This document shows, piece after piece, positions 18,101 to 27,275 of a DNA stretch of 64,000 nt. The notes below the pieces were generated by a model. It made no database searches. It saw nothing but the letters and a program-made list of their open reading frames with translations, and had not been told where the DNA came from. How positions within the stretch are numbered: the first letter of the stretch is position 1; every line of letters starts with the position of its first letter. This DNA is from Bacteroidales bacterium (GTDB lineage: Bacteria > Bacteroidota > Bacteroidia > Bacteroidales > JAADJA01), in assembly GCA_021740645.1 (NCBI GenBank), contig JAIOZL010000023.1, positions 1 through 64,000 on the forward strand. The letters are read 5' to 3'. Position numbers and translations under genes: made by a program.

Positions 18101-21100
18101 AATGGGTGGTCTGGCTGGGCAACCATAAGTGTGACTGGTCAGCAAGTGTGGCAAATTGATGCTTTATACGGATTCCCTGATCCTCCCTGTGCGAGGATGA
18201 GCGGATATTCAGGTGGAGCTGTTGAGAATGAGGACTGGTTGATTTCTCCTGCAATGAATCTGAATAATTACACCAATGAAGTTTTAACTTTCTATAACGC
18301 TCAAAATTTTGACACTCCCCCACTGGAATGCAAAGTTTCGACAGATTATAATGGAGGTGGCGATCCTTACACAGCCACCTGGACAAATATTACATTTAAC
18401 TTATCCCCAGGTTTCTACGAATGGGTTTCAAGCGGCGAAATAGACTTATCAGGGTTTAACAGCAATGCTGTGTATGTGGCCTTTGTATATACTTCCACCG
18501 CCTCTCAGTCAGCTACCTGGGAAATCGATGAAATTTTAGTGGAGGATGGAACTGCTTCACCTGAGCCCAGCAACTACCCTTCTAACTTTGTTGCAGAATC
18601 ACTCGGTTCTTCTATAGGATTATCCTGGGATGATGCTACAGGAGCGCAGCTTCCCGAGTCTTACATTATTATAGGCGGAATAAATCCAGGCTTAACGGTT
18701 CCAACAGATGGAACACCCATTGCGGATGACCTGGATTTTAGTGATGGTAATGGGGCTATTAATGTTGATTTTGGCCAGGAACAAGCTTCCTTCGGTAGCC
18801 TCGATCCTTCCACTACCTATTATTTTGCGATTTACCCCTATACCAATAGCGGAAATGAAATCGATTACAAAAATGATGGTACGGCCCCAGCTGCTAATGC
18901 AACAACCTCTAACGTTCAGGTAGTGACGATTGAATATGAGGACTTTGATGCAAGTTGGGGAAACTGGACGGTTATTTCTTTAGCCGGATCAAATCAATGG
19001 GATCGTAACAATACCTATGGGATTGGCGGCACACCCTGTGCGAGTGTTACAGGATATAACGGTGGTGCTTATGAAACGAGCAACGACTGGCTGATTTCTC
19101 CCGCTTTGAATTTCGATAATTACGATAACGAAAAGGTGGAGTTTTACAATGCCATGAATTATACGGGTCCTGACCTGGAATTAAAAGTGTCGACCAATTA
19201 TGATGGCGGCGGGGATCCTACTTCTGCCACATGGACTTCATTACCTTTTACCATGTCATCAGGTGGTTTTACATGGGTATTAAGTGGCGAGGTAGATTTA
19301 TCTTCTTTTAACGGAACATCTGTTTATGTAGCTTTCCATTTTACCTCTTCCACAGCGCAATCAGCTACCTGGGAAGTAGATGAAATTAGAATAACCGGTG
19401 AAGAAGAAGTGACCATTGACCCGGAACCCACAAATTATCCAGGCAACTTTACTGCCGGTGCTGCGGCTACCAACATCCTTCTGTCATGGACTGATGCCAC
19501 TGGCACACAGCTTCCTGATTCCTATATTATTTTTGCAGGGACGGACAGTTCCCTTCCTGTTCCTGTGGATGGACAACCTGTGGCTAACGATTTAAATTTG
19601 AGTGATGGCTCAGGTGCCTTAAATGTAGCGTTTGGTGAAGAAGAAGCCATTTTTTCAAACCTGGAACCTGCAGTTACTTATTATTTTTCGATTTATTCTT
19701 ATACAAATGTAGGTGTGAATATCAATTTTAAAAACGACGGAACAGCTCCCACATCCAGTGCGACAGCCGGGTATTCACCTTATATTTTATACCAGGGTTT
19801 TGATGATGGCTTCGGTGACTGGGATATCATAAGCGTTACCGGATCACAAACATGGCAAATTGATGCCGGATATGGTTATCCTGACCCGCCCTGTGCGAGG
19901 ATGAGTGGTTATGGTGGGGGTAGCGCCATTCAAAATGAGGACTGGCTGGTTTCTCCGCCTATGAACCTGGATAACTATTCGAATGAAGTGCTTACTTTTT
20001 GGAATGCCCAAAACTTCGACACACCTCCACTTGTGTGTAAAATTTCGACAGATTATAATGGAGGTGGCGACCCCTACACGGCCAACTGGACAGACATCAC
20101 TTTTAATTTATCCCCTGGTTTTTATGAATGGGTTTCAAGTGGGGAGATTGACTTGTCTGGCTTTAACGGAACGGCAGTATATGTAGCATTTATTTATACA
20201 TCTACAAACACCGAATCAGCTACCTGGGAAATTGATGAAATTTTAGTAGAAGACGGCTCTTCATTGCCTGAACCAAGTAATTATCCCACGAACTTCAGCG
20301 CGGATGGATCAGGTTCTTCAATCCTGGTTAGTTTTACCGATGCCACAGGTATTCAAATCCCTGAAGGATATATCCTTTATGGAAATACGAATGCCGCTGC
20401 ACTTCCTGTTCCTTTAGATGGAACACCGGTAAGTGATGATACAGACCTGAGTGATGGGGCAGCGAGAGTGAACCTTGATTACGGTGATGGTGAATTTAAT
20501 TTTGGAGGATTAAGTCCAAATACAACCTATTATTTTACCATTTATCCCTATACCAACAGTGGAAGCGAGATAGATTACAAAACTGATGGAACGCCTCCTG
20601 CAGCTAATGCCATCACTGAAAATGTGGTATTGGTTACCCTCACCTATGAAAACTTTGATAACGGATGGGGCGATTGGACACCTATATCAGTTGTTGGATC
20701 ACAAACCTGGACAAGAGATAATACTTATGGAATTAACAATACTCCTTGTGCACAAATGAGCGGTTATTCGGGTGGAAGTTATTATGATAATGAAGACTGG
20801 TTGATTTCCCCGGCACTTAACCTGGACAACTATCAAAACGAATTAGTCACATTCCAGAATGCCCAAAATTATAGCGGGCCTGATCTGAAACTGAGGGTGT
20901 CGACCAATTATGATGGAGGTGGTGACCCTAATTCAGCTAGCTGGACCGACCTCTCATTCAATATGTCAGGTGGTGGATTCGCCTTTGTTTCAAGTGGGGA
21001 TGTGGATATTTCCGGTTTTGACGGCAGCGCCGTTTATGTGGCATTCTATTTTACTTCTACTTCCAGTGGGTCAGCCACATGGGAATTGGATGAAGTTTCA

Positions 21101-22255
21101 ATCAAAGGCGAGGAAGATTACGTGGTTCAGCCCGAACCTACCAACTATCCTCTACAATTTACCGGAACAGGCCTGGGTCTTGACCTGGAACTGAACTGGA
21201 ACGAATCTACCGGTGCACAGCTCCCTCATGGATACCTGATTTATGCAGGTTTATCCGATGATCTTCCTATACCTGCAGATGGCATTCCATTGCAGAACGA
21301 TTCGGACCTAAGTGATGGAATTGCTGCGGTGAATGTGGATTATGGTGAAAGCACATTCACCTTCTCACAGGGAAGCCAGCCTTATACAACTTATTATTTC
21401 GCTATTTATCCTTATACAAACTATGGTGCCGACAGAAATTACAAAAATGACGGAACCGCGCCCACTACTTCAGCAGTTACCACAAATTATATTGAAGAAG
21501 TGATAGAAGAGGAAGGCTTTAATGCCAGTTGGGGCAACTGGGAATTAGTGAATGTGGCCGGATGGCAGGAATGGGATCGTCTGAACCAGTATGGCCCGGA
21601 CAACACCAACTGTGCTGCGATTTCAGGATATGATTACGGGACAGGTCAAAACGTGGAAAATAATGACTGGTTGATCTCCCCACCTATGAATTTTAATAAT
21701 TATGTGCATGAAAGGATCACCTTCTATAATGCTAAAAATTATAATGGGCCGGATATGGAATTAAAAATATCTACCAATTATAACGGAGATGGTGAACCAC
21801 AAAATGCAACCTGGACTTCATTACCTTATATCAAATCAGATGGTGATTTCAACTGGGTAGCTAGTGGTGAAGTTGACCTTTCAGCTTTTGACGGGGAAAA
21901 TGTTTATGTAGCTTTTCATTATACCTGCACCACTTCTCAATCGGCGAACTGGGAGGTGGATATAATTAAGATCATTGGTAAACAGGTATTAGGAATAAAC
22001 CCAAACAGTATATTGATGCCTGAAGTAAAATTATATCCTAACCCAATGGATGACTATTTTACTGTTCACCAGGATAGCGATTATTTCAGTCGATATGAAA
22101 TTAAATCCCTAGATGCAAGAACAGCAATCAGTGGCAAACTGAATGGATTATTCTCAGAAATTAATGTGAGTGAGCTGAAAGCCGGCATTTACTTCATTAG
22201 TCTTATTCATGAAGAAAGTGGATTAAGTTATACGGAAAAACTTATTGTTAAATAA
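15101..22255 (+). CDS. Giant modular T9SS adhesin-like protein (FN3-like and choice-of-anchor-J-like repeats)
   Basis: A 2,384-residue secreted protein starting at ATG 15101, with a signal peptide (LGLLILLFSTTGLVAQ). It has four parts. (1) An N-terminal jelly-roll, CBM-like domain (about 20-175: NLMVNGNLESWTGGVPDNW). (2) Eight FN3-like units, each opening with PEPSNYP or a variant and carrying the loop PVDGTPVxDDxDLSDGSGA. (3) Seven choice-of-anchor-J/cleaved-adhesin-like units (SWGNWT, NEDWLISP, STDYxGGGDP, GEIDLSGFNG, SATWEVDE). (4) A C-terminal T9SS tail with LYPNPMDDYF. FN3 units 2 and 3 are adjacent, otherwise the two types alternate. It is likely a surface protein for adhesion or gliding-type contact, or a binding scaffold. 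No catalytic domain was recognised. An in-frame upstream codon at 15023 would spoil the signal peptide, so I reject it. A hairpin terminator follows. Confidence 0.85.
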   Translation: MKTSIKLGLLILLFSTTGLVAQNLMVNGNLESWTGGVPDNWTVVENIYQESTIVHGGSSSAGHISDQLTKDFQQLITGIQAGSTYTISYWYYDNDIEARTRIWSYWMSGGTTLPDNGDVLRPSEYSTDNPSWIEFNQVLTAPAGADGFRFEVRVYQQDGVYGGSVFYDDFLFSGDVTVDPEPSNYPTSFSAATNGASIELGWTDATGTQLPDAYIIMAGTNSSLPIPVDGTPVPDDTDLSDGSGALNIAYGLESGSFGNLDPNTTYYFTIYPYTNAGTNIDFKTDGTAPSANATTSNIAVIEAENFDVSWGNWTTISVIGAEVWDRDNTYGINNTPCARMSGFNGTALDNEDWLISPGMDFDDYDNESMVFFNAKNYDGNDLECLISTDYSGSGDPNLANWTTLSFTLSGGSWAWTESGTIDLSAYNGIVYVAFKYTCNTTASATWEVDDISIIGEEDVIVDPEPSNYPTSFTATPGTSSITLDWTDATGTQLPDAYIIFAGTSSSLPSPVDGTPVSNDPDLSDGSGAMNIAYGAETYTFSNLEAATTYYFSIYSYTNSGSNIDYKTNGSAPTATTTTILLPEPSAYPTSFNATVIGTQINLTWIDATGSQLPENYILFAGITPSLPVPVDGTPVTDDPDLSDGSAAVNLAYAIEQASFAGLSPSTTYYFSIYPYTNAGANINYKTDGTAPTTNASTSNTVPVVIETENFDVSWGNWTVISLEGENEWGRDNTFGIGSTPCASVTGYISGTTPPEYENSDDWLVSPAFNFDNYENEKIEFFNAWNYTGPDLQFKVSTDYDGGGDPSTATWTSLPYTMSPGSWTWTSSGEIDLSGFNGQAVYVAFHFTSTTAASATWEIDDITISGEEEYVVDPEPSNYPTDFSATGSGTSVILGWTDATGAQLPDKYIIFAGTSASLPAPTDGTPVADDLDLSDGSGAVNVDFGDEEFTFPGLASNQTYYFSIYSYTNSGLDIDYKNDGTAPTANATTGTSPYILYQGFDNGWSGWATISVTGQQVWQIDALYGFPDPPCARMSGYSGGAVENEDWLISPAMNLNNYTNEVLTFYNAQNFDTPPLECKVSTDYNGGGDPYTATWTNITFNLSPGFYEWVSSGEIDLSGFNSNAVYVAFVYTSTASQSATWEIDEILVEDGTASPEPSNYPSNFVAESLGSSIGLSWDDATGAQLPESYIIIGGINPGLTVPTDGTPIADDLDFSDGNGAINVDFGQEQASFGSLDPSTTYYFAIYPYTNSGNEIDYKNDGTAPAANATTSNVQVVTIEYEDFDASWGNWTVISLAGSNQWDRNNTYGIGGTPCASVTGYNGGAYETSNDWLISPALNFDNYDNEKVEFYNAMNYTGPDLELKVSTNYDGGGDPTSATWTSLPFTMSSGGFTWVLSGEVDLSSFNGTSVYVAFHFTSSTAQSATWEVDEIRITGEEEVTIDPEPTNYPGNFTAGAAATNILLSWTDATGTQLPDSYIIFAGTDSSLPVPVDGQPVANDLNLSDGSGALNVAFGEEEAIFSNLEPAVTYYFSIYSYTNVGVNINFKNDGTAPTSSATAGYSPYILYQGFDDGFGDWDIISVTGSQTWQIDAGYGYPDPPCARMSGYGGGSAIQNEDWLVSPPMNLDNYSNEVLTFWNAQNFDTPPLVCKISTDYNGGGDPYTANWTDITFNLSPGFYEWVSSGEIDLSGFNGTAVYVAFIYTSTNTESATWEIDEILVEDGSSLPEPSNYPTNFSADGSGSSILVSFTDATGIQIPEGYILYGNTNAAALPVPLDGTPVSDDTDLSDGAARVNLDYGDGEFNFGGLSPNTTYYFTIYPYTNSGSEIDYKTDGTPPAANAITENVVLVTLTYENFDNGWGDWTPISVVGSQTWTRDNTYGINNTPCAQMSGYSGGSYYDNEDWLISPALNLDNYQNELVTFQNAQNYSGPDLKLRVSTNYDGGGDPNSASWTDLSFNMSGGGFAFVSSGDVDISGFDGSAVYVAFYFTSTSSGSATWELDEVSIKGEEDYVVQPEPTNYPLQFTGTGLGLDLELNWNESTGAQLPHGYLIYAGLSDDLPIPADGIPLQNDSDLSDGIAAVNVDYGESTFTFSQGSQPYTTYYFAIYPYTNYGADRNYKNDGTAPTTSAVTTNYIEEVIEEEGFNASWGNWELVNVAGWQEWDRLNQYGPDNTNCAAISGYDYGTGQNVENNDWLISPPMNFNNYVHERITFYNAKNYNGPDMELKISTNYNGDGEPQNATWTSLPYIKSDGDFNWVASGEVDLSAFDGENVYVAFHYTCTTSQSANWEVDIIKIIGKQVLGINPNSILMPEVKLYPNPMDDYFTVHQDSDYFSRYEIKSLDARTAISGKLNGLFSEINVSELKAGIYFISLIHEESGLSYTEKLIVK
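15638..21965 (+). repeat. In-gene tandem array, ~850-bp units with two-unit higher-order period
   Basis: FN3-like units begin near 15638, 16487, 16844, 17717, 18560, 19421, 20267 and 21131. Spacings are 849, 357, 873, 843, 861, 846 and 864 bp. Long (861-873) and short (843-846) units alternate from 16844 on, matching two subtypes of the anchor-J-like domain. Type A opens with FDxSWGNW; type B opens with YILYQGFD and ends EDG(T/S). Type B domains near 18075 and 19785 are nearly identical in protein but differ at many synonymous positions. Confidence 0.8.
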
Positions 22256-22272
22256 GGTTTTGATTAATAATT

Positions 22273-22310
22273 GGGGCTGTTTATCCTAACAAGATAGCAG
22301 CCCTTTTTTA
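22273..22310 (+). terminator. Rho-independent terminator after the giant gene
   Basis: GGGGCTG pairs with CAGCCC(C-type) across a short loop, with extra TATC/GATA pairing and a small bulge, followed by TTTTTT. It starts 18 bp after the stop codon. Confidence 0.75.
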
Positions 22311-22519
22311 TTTTATCTGCTTTGGCCCTTATCTTTTACCCTGTGATTACATTGCATACCGCAGTAGATTATTAACTTAAACTGTCCTATCGCATTAGAT
22401 ATATACCAATTCAATATTCAAACTTTAATTACATCTCTAAAATACATGCAACAAGTGTAAATTTCCGGGCCTCCTCCTCAAATATTGTTTTAATGATATC
22501 GTTATTCCATATCAATCAT

Positions 22520-22527
22520 TATATTTG
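22520..22527 (+). promoter_or_regulatory. Bacteroidota -7 promoter element (TATATTTG)
   Basis: TAnnTTTG match 22 bp before the ATG at 22550. The 270-bp gap upstream, back to the terminator, holds nothing else I recognise. Confidence 0.45.
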
Positions 22528-22549
22528 TTCGTAGAAAATAATTTATTTC

Positions 22550-24091
22550 ATGAAGTACATTTTGGGTTTAGTTCTATTCCTAACTTTCAATATAATCGGT
22601 GACAAGGTGTTTTCGCAGGAAGACCCTTTGTTGCGTGTTGAGCTGGAAGTAAAATCAGATGATGCAAAATATAATGTTTTAAGTTGTGGCGAAAATGGCG
22701 CCATGCTGTTTTATAAAACAAATATTACAGAAGATAATTATTCCTTCTGGATATTTGTACTGTACAATAAATTCATGCAGGAATCCTGGAAAAAAGACAT
22801 TCCCGTATATGATAATATGCACTATGTGGCCCAGTCGATTCAGGACAATTATATATACCTGTTTTTTTTCGATAAAGAAAAAAAGAAATCTGATTCCTAT
22901 AATTACCAATTACTAAAAATAGATATCCTCAGCGGCAGGTATGAGCTTTTCAGTGGTTTGCTTCCCAAGGATTCGGAATATGCATCCTTTGAGGTATTGG
23001 GTCAGAAGCTTTTAATCGGACTAAACCTGGAAAACGATAAAGCCGGTTTATATTCATTTGATTTTGAAACCAAGGAGACCAAAAGTGTCTTCGAAATATT
23101 GGACAATGACGCCAGGATGGAAGGAATTTTTCCTGAAGGGAATAGTACCTCCTACCTGGTACTTTTTAATGTGTTTGTTTCAAAAACTGAATACTACTTA
23201 CTTATTAAAGAGTTTGGATTAAACGGCGAACAACTTAAAACCACCCAGGTTACTGGAGAATTCGGAAAAAAGCTTAACTCGGGAAAGATCAGCGACTTCG
23301 GGGGCAACAAATTACTTTTTGGCACCTATAGTTTCATCAAGGGATCTACCATCGACCGTAAAAACTATTTTGTAAATGAGTCGGTGGGGTTTTATACCAT
23401 TAATTTAAGTAATGAAGGGGAATTAATAGCCAGGTACCATAATTTCCTGGAATTTGAAAACATGACTGGGTACCTGCGCAGCCGGGAATACCAGCTTGCT
23501 CAAAAGAAATATGAAAAAAACGAGGATAAGGAAGATAAATATTCTGTTACCTACGATCTTCTGCTGCATGATGTGATAGAGCATGATAGCTTGTTCTATT
23601 TTGTGGGTGAGGCCTTTTATGAAGATTATCACACCGTTACCAGCACCTACTACGATTACTACGGCAGGGCAGTTCCTGTTTCCTATTCGGTATTTGATGG
23701 CTACCGCTTTTTTAATGCGTTTATTTCATGCTACGATAAGGAAGGAAATAAACTTTGGGATAATGGCATGGAAATTTTTAATATCCTTTCGTTTGACCTC
23801 AGGAAAAGGATCAACATTTTTTTCGACCAGGGAGATATAATCCTTGCCTACAACAGGGCTGGAAAGATCAGTGCAAAAATCATTAATGGCCCCGAGGTGG
23901 TTGAAGGAGTGGATAATTTCGAAATTGAAACAGCTTACGTCAACGATAAAGTGATGTCAGATACCAAAAGTGAAATGAGCTATTGGTACGACAACTATTT
24001 TCTGGCTTACGGTTTTCAAACCATCCGCAACAATTCCCTGCCGAACAGTAAACGAACCGTCTTCTATATCAATAAGGTGGGATTTGAATAA
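22550..24091 (+). CDS. Secreted protein of unknown function
   Basis: A 513-residue protein with an N-terminal signal peptide (ILGLVLFLTFNIIGDKVFSQ) and no lipobox or T9SS tail. The remainder is rich in short beta-strand-like segments with many aromatic residues and charged loops (KKYEKNEDKEDKYS at about 324-337), which suggests a propeller-like fold. I recognise no family or catalytic motif. It probably resides in the periplasm or outer membrane. It has its own promoter element. The ~270 bp after it (24092-24358) contain no recognised feature. Confidence 0.6.
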   Translation: MKYILGLVLFLTFNIIGDKVFSQEDPLLRVELEVKSDDAKYNVLSCGENGAMLFYKTNITEDNYSFWIFVLYNKFMQESWKKDIPVYDNMHYVAQSIQDNYIYLFFFDKEKKKSDSYNYQLLKIDILSGRYELFSGLLPKDSEYASFEVLGQKLLIGLNLENDKAGLYSFDFETKETKSVFEILDNDARMEGIFPEGNSTSYLVLFNVFVSKTEYYLLIKEFGLNGEQLKTTQVTGEFGKKLNSGKISDFGGNKLLFGTYSFIKGSTIDRKNYFVNESVGFYTINLSNEGELIARYHNFLEFENMTGYLRSREYQLAQKKYEKNEDKEDKYSVTYDLLLHDVIEHDSLFYFVGEAFYEDYHTVTSTYYDYYGRAVPVSYSVFDGYRFFNAFISCYDKEGNKLWDNGMEIFNILSFDLRKRINIFFDQGDIILAYNRAGKISAKIINGPEVVEGVDNFEIETAYVNDKVMSDTKSEMSYWYDNYFLAYGFQTIRNNSLPNSKRTVFYINKVGFE

Positions 24092-24358
24092 AGAGATCTG
24101 AAAGCAAAGAGCTAAAAAACAGGAGCTGACTACGTACAAGGTGAAGGGTCATTTTATTCTCCAGGTTTGGGATGCATCAGGTATTATAAAATTTGAAATT
24201 CTAGAGATAGTATACCTTCCTGGCCAGGCTTTTAAAGAGGCCATATTTATTCCAACATTTTTAATGAAAATATTCCCATTATTTTTAAACTGAAACAATA
24301 CCAGGGACATCTTATATAAAATTGAAGCATGAAAATATTATTTTGGACTTCAGGGTAC

Positions 24359-25531
24359 TTACTCTATAACCTCTGCGAGACTCAGACTTTTCATATAATC
24401 ATGTGGATAATCTGGCATCCGGTTCTGGAAAGTTAACACAGACTCTTTTACAATAACACCATCAAGGATATTAATAGCCTTATGTATGGTAGTATTATTT
24501 AACCAACTTTCAGGCCCATCTAAAATTGCAGATAAATAAACAATAAGGGCTGCAGAAATTGATCTTGAGGCACTTTCCCATAGATAACTCGGCGTATGAT
24601 CTACTGCATAATAATCGATTCCCGCAACGCTTAACATTGGATTTTTAAATGTTGTTGGCTTTGCAAAATAGAACCCCATACCTTCATCGCAACTAACGTC
24701 AATTATCAGACATCCCGCCTTTAAAGTGTCTTTTTCTTCTTCCGTTACAAAATTTATGGGGTTGTCGGTATCCTGGTATACCCCGTTTATGATAATTTCG
24801 GACTCACTAATTAAATCGGACAATGGTTGAATGGTACCATCGTGCTCAATAGAAACCATCCTGGCTTCATTTTTATTACCTTCACGAATACGGACATAAT
24901 GGACATCCAGTATTTCTTCACGAACCTCATGATCTGGCCGCTGAATACAGATAGTTATATCTCTGAATCCATGTGCTTTAAGCGCATAAATAGCTCCCCT
25001 GCTTACAGCTCCAAAACTAAAAATGATTACTTTTCGCTGGTTACCATAATGGCCGTCGATACCCTTTAACTGAAGCGCATGAATAACGGCACAATAGCCT
25101 GCCATTTCGTTATTTTTATAAAAAGTATGTCTCCCCATTTGGCCTTCTGGCGACCAAATGTACATATCTTCGAAAGCAATAAGTGTTAATTTCCGGTCAA
25201 TAGCAGTTTGGGTAATATCACTCTGCTGTGCACAATGAGGGTAACCCCAGATTAATCCACCTGCACGTATTTCCTTTAGATCGGCCAATACTGGCTTGGC
25301 AATGATAACAGTACCAATTTTAGTTAACAAATCATGGCGTGAGGCTACCCCACCAGCCTGGGAAACAAAAAAGTCATCCTCCAGTCCGAATGGCTTACCA
25401 TATCCCTCTTCGAAAATTAATCGTTTCCTGATTTTTTCAGGTAAACGGGGTAAATGATCCGGATGAATCGGGACACGAAATTCATCTTCCTTTTTTGACG
25501 TTCCAATTACTCCTAATGTGAGTTTTTCCAT
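24359..25531 (-). CDS. Alanine-dehydrogenase-family enzyme, N5-(carboxyethyl)ornithine synthase-like
   Basis: A 390-residue protein of the alanine dehydrogenase/PNT/saccharopine-dehydrogenase superfamily. The N-terminal domain has the substrate motifs ExxxFRVPIHPDHLPRL (Arg), AKPVLADL (Lys) and WGYPHCAQQ (His). A Rossmann-like NAD(P) domain follows (IIFSFGAVSRGAIYAL, about residue 170), then VIIDVSCDEGMGFYF. Length and the WGYPHC motif best fit N5-(carboxyethyl)ornithine synthase-like proteins, which reductively condense pyruvate with the side-chain amine of ornithine or lysine. Substrate is inferred only. It stands alone after the fumC terminator, and a tandem palindrome (25674-25694) lies about 145 bp upstream of its start. 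Confidence 0.65.
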   Translation of the reverse strand: MEKLTLGVIGTSKKEDEFRVPIHPDHLPRLPEKIRKRLIFEEGYGKPFGLEDDFFVSQAGGVASRHDLLTKIGTVIIAKPVLADLKEIRAGGLIWGYPHCAQQSDITQTAIDRKLTLIAFEDMYIWSPEGQMGRHTFYKNNEMAGYCAVIHALQLKGIDGHYGNQRKVIIFSFGAVSRGAIYALKAHGFRDITICIQRPDHEVREEILDVHYVRIREGNKNEARMVSIEHDGTIQPLSDLISESEIIINGVYQDTDNPINFVTEEEKDTLKAGCLIIDVSCDEGMGFYFAKPTTFKNPMLSVAGIDYYAVDHTPSYLWESASRSISAALIVYLSAILDGPESWLNNTTIHKAINILDGVIVKESVLTFQNRMPDYPHDYMKSLSLAEVIE

Positions 25532-25645
25532 CAGTTCTATTATTTAAAATTTGGATATAAACCAAAATAATGTCATTCCGACAAGAATACTTCAATGAGA
25601 AATCGTTTGCTGGAGGTGAAAGATTAATTTATTACTGCAGCAAAA

Positions 25646-25696
25646 TTGGTAATGACTGATTGAAATTAAAAAGTGGTAAATACCATATTTGGTAAT
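25646..25696. promoter_or_regulatory. Tandem overlapping palindromes with TTGGTAAT half-sites
   Basis: TGGTA-AA-TACCA (25674-25685) shares its right arm with TACCA-TATT-TGGTA (25681-25694). The half-site TTGGTAAT also occurs about 40 bp further left, near 25646-25653, and again at 25689-25696. The block sits in the 324-bp gap between fumC and the CEOS-like gene (25532-25855), upstream of the latter. It is probably an operator for that gene. The rest of the gap carries only the fumC terminator. Confidence 0.45.
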
Positions 25697-25764
25697 ATAC
25701 TCTTTTTATAGGAGAAACATAAACTTTAATTGGGATATAATTATGCCTGATCCATTAATACTTG

Positions 25765-25803
25765 AAAAAGCCGGTAAGAAATTCTAAACTTCTTAGCGGC
25801 TTT
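25765..25803 (-). terminator. Terminator of the fumC transcript
   Basis: On the minus strand AAAGCCGCTAAGAA pairs with TTCTTACCGGCTTT (14 bp, one mismatch) around a 9-base loop, ending in a run of T. It lies about 50 bp beyond the fumC stop. Confidence 0.75.
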
Positions 25804-25855
25804 CCCAATCATAGCGAAGAATTTTCCTATTAATGATTGTCTAATGCAGGTTGAT

Positions 25856-27241
25856 CTAAATCATCTTCCTTGGATCCACCCACTCTGTAAATTCATCGTC
25901 TGTGAGATAACCAAGTACCAGGGCAGCCTCACGTAGGGTACTTCCTTCCTTATGTGCTTTCTTAGCTATTTCAGCGGCCTTTTCGTAACCAATATGGGTA
26001 TTCAGTGCAGTAACAAGCATCAGTGAGTTTTCAAGATTTTTATTAATAAAAGGCATATTAGCCTCTATCCCTACAGCACAATTGTCATTAAACGCCACAC
26101 ATGCATCACCCAATAAACGGGCAGCCTGCAAAAGGTTATAGATCATTACCGGTTTAAATACATTCAATTGGAAATGACCCTGCATTCCCCCAACTGTAAT
26201 AGCAGCATCGTTTCCTATAACTTGTGCGCAAACCATACTCAGGGCTTCATTTTGGGTAGGATTTACCTTGCCTGGCATAATGGATGAACCTGGTTCATTG
26301 GCCGGAAGCATGATCTCACCAATCCCACAACGTGGGCCGGAAGCAAGCATCCGGGTATTGTTTGCAATGTGCATTAAACTTACTGCAAGTGTTTTTAATG
26401 CACCCGAAGTCTCCACAATGGCATCATGGGCCGAAAGGCCTTCAAATTTATTCTCACCTGTACGAAACGGATAACCTGTTAAATCTGCGATGTTATTAGC
26501 TACCTTTTTCGCATAACCCTCCGGAGTATTAATTCCCGTACCCACAGCAGTTCCTCCCAGGGCTAGTTCCAGTAAATGATCAAGGGTATGAATGAGAGCT
26601 TTTAATCCATGGTTTAACTGACTGGTATACCCCGAAAATTCCTGTCCTAAAGTTAGTGGCGTAGCATCCATAAGGTGAGTACGTCCAGTTTTCACAATAC
26701 CTTTAAATTCTTCAGATTTTGCTGCAAGGGTATCTCTCAGTTTTTCAATTCCCGGGATGGTCACCTCCACAATTAACTTATACGCCGCGATGTGCATTGC
26801 TGTTGGGAATGTATCATTTGATGATTGAGATTTGTTCACATCATCATTGGGGTGGATGATCTTTTTGGCATCCCCCAATTTTCCTCCACTTATCACATGC
26901 GCGCGGTTAGCAATCACCTCATTCATATTCATATTGGATTGTGTACCCGAACCAGTTTGCCAGATGACCAACGGGAAGTTATCATCGAGCTTACCGCTGA
27001 GTACTTCATCGCATACCTTTCCAATTAATTCAGCCTTTTCTTCAGGTAGTACCCCCAATTGTTTATTGGTGATGGCTGCGGCTTTTTTGAGATAGGCAAA
27101 AGCCCTTATAATTTCAATAGGCATGGAGCCTCCTTCCCCAATCGGAAAATTCAATTTTGATCGCTGGGTTTGTGCTCCCCAGTACTTATCGGCAGGCACT
27201 TCTACCTGGCCCATAGTGTCTTTTTCTATTCTGAATTCCAT
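25856..27241 (-). CDS. fumC: Class II fumarate hydratase
   Basis: A 461-residue fumarase of the iron-independent class II type, which hydrates fumarate to L-malate in the TCA cycle. It starts [29 protein letters not shown] with the [10 protein letters not shown] motif. It has the [12 protein letters not shown] substrate motif, [16 protein letters not shown], and the superfamily signature [11 protein letters not shown] with the catalytic serine loop. Length is that expected. It lies 34 bp downstream of the ArsC-like gene on the same strand, so the two may be cotranscribed, and a hairpin terminator follows. Confidence 0.96.
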   Translation of the reverse strand: MEFRIEKDTMGQVEVPADKYWGAQTQRSKLNFPIGEGGSMPIEIIRAFAYLKKAAAITNKQLGVLPEEKAELIGKVCDEVLSGKLDDNFPLVIWQTGSGTQSNMNMNEVIANRAHVISGGKLGDAKKIIHPNDDVNKSQSSNDTFPTAMHIAAYKLIVEVTIPGIEKLRDTLAAKSEEFKGIVKTGRTHLMDATPLTLGQEFSGYTSQLNHGLKALIHTLDHLLELALGGTAVGTGINTPEGYAKKVANNIADLTGYPFRTGENKFEGLSAHDAIVETSGALKTLAVSLMHIANNTRMLASGPRCGIGEIMLPANEPGSSIMPGKVNPTQNEALSMVCAQVIGNDAAITVGGMQGHFQLNVFKPVMIYNLLQAARLLGDACVAFNDNCAVGIEANMPFINKNLENSLMLVTALNTHIGYEKAAEIAKKAHKEGSTLREAALVLGYLTDDEFTEWVDPRKMI

Positions 27242-27275
27242 TTTCTTGTAATTATTTGGTCGTTATTGATATATT

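Noticed and set aside
15638..21965. CRISPR-like repeat array
   Set aside because: Repeats are ~850 bp, coding, in frame and degenerate; no short direct repeats with unique spacers.
25681..25694. NarL heptamer 7-2-7 site
   Set aside because: TACCA-TATT-TGGTA resembles it, but arm length and spacing (14 bp) do not fit the 16-bp TACYYMT pair.
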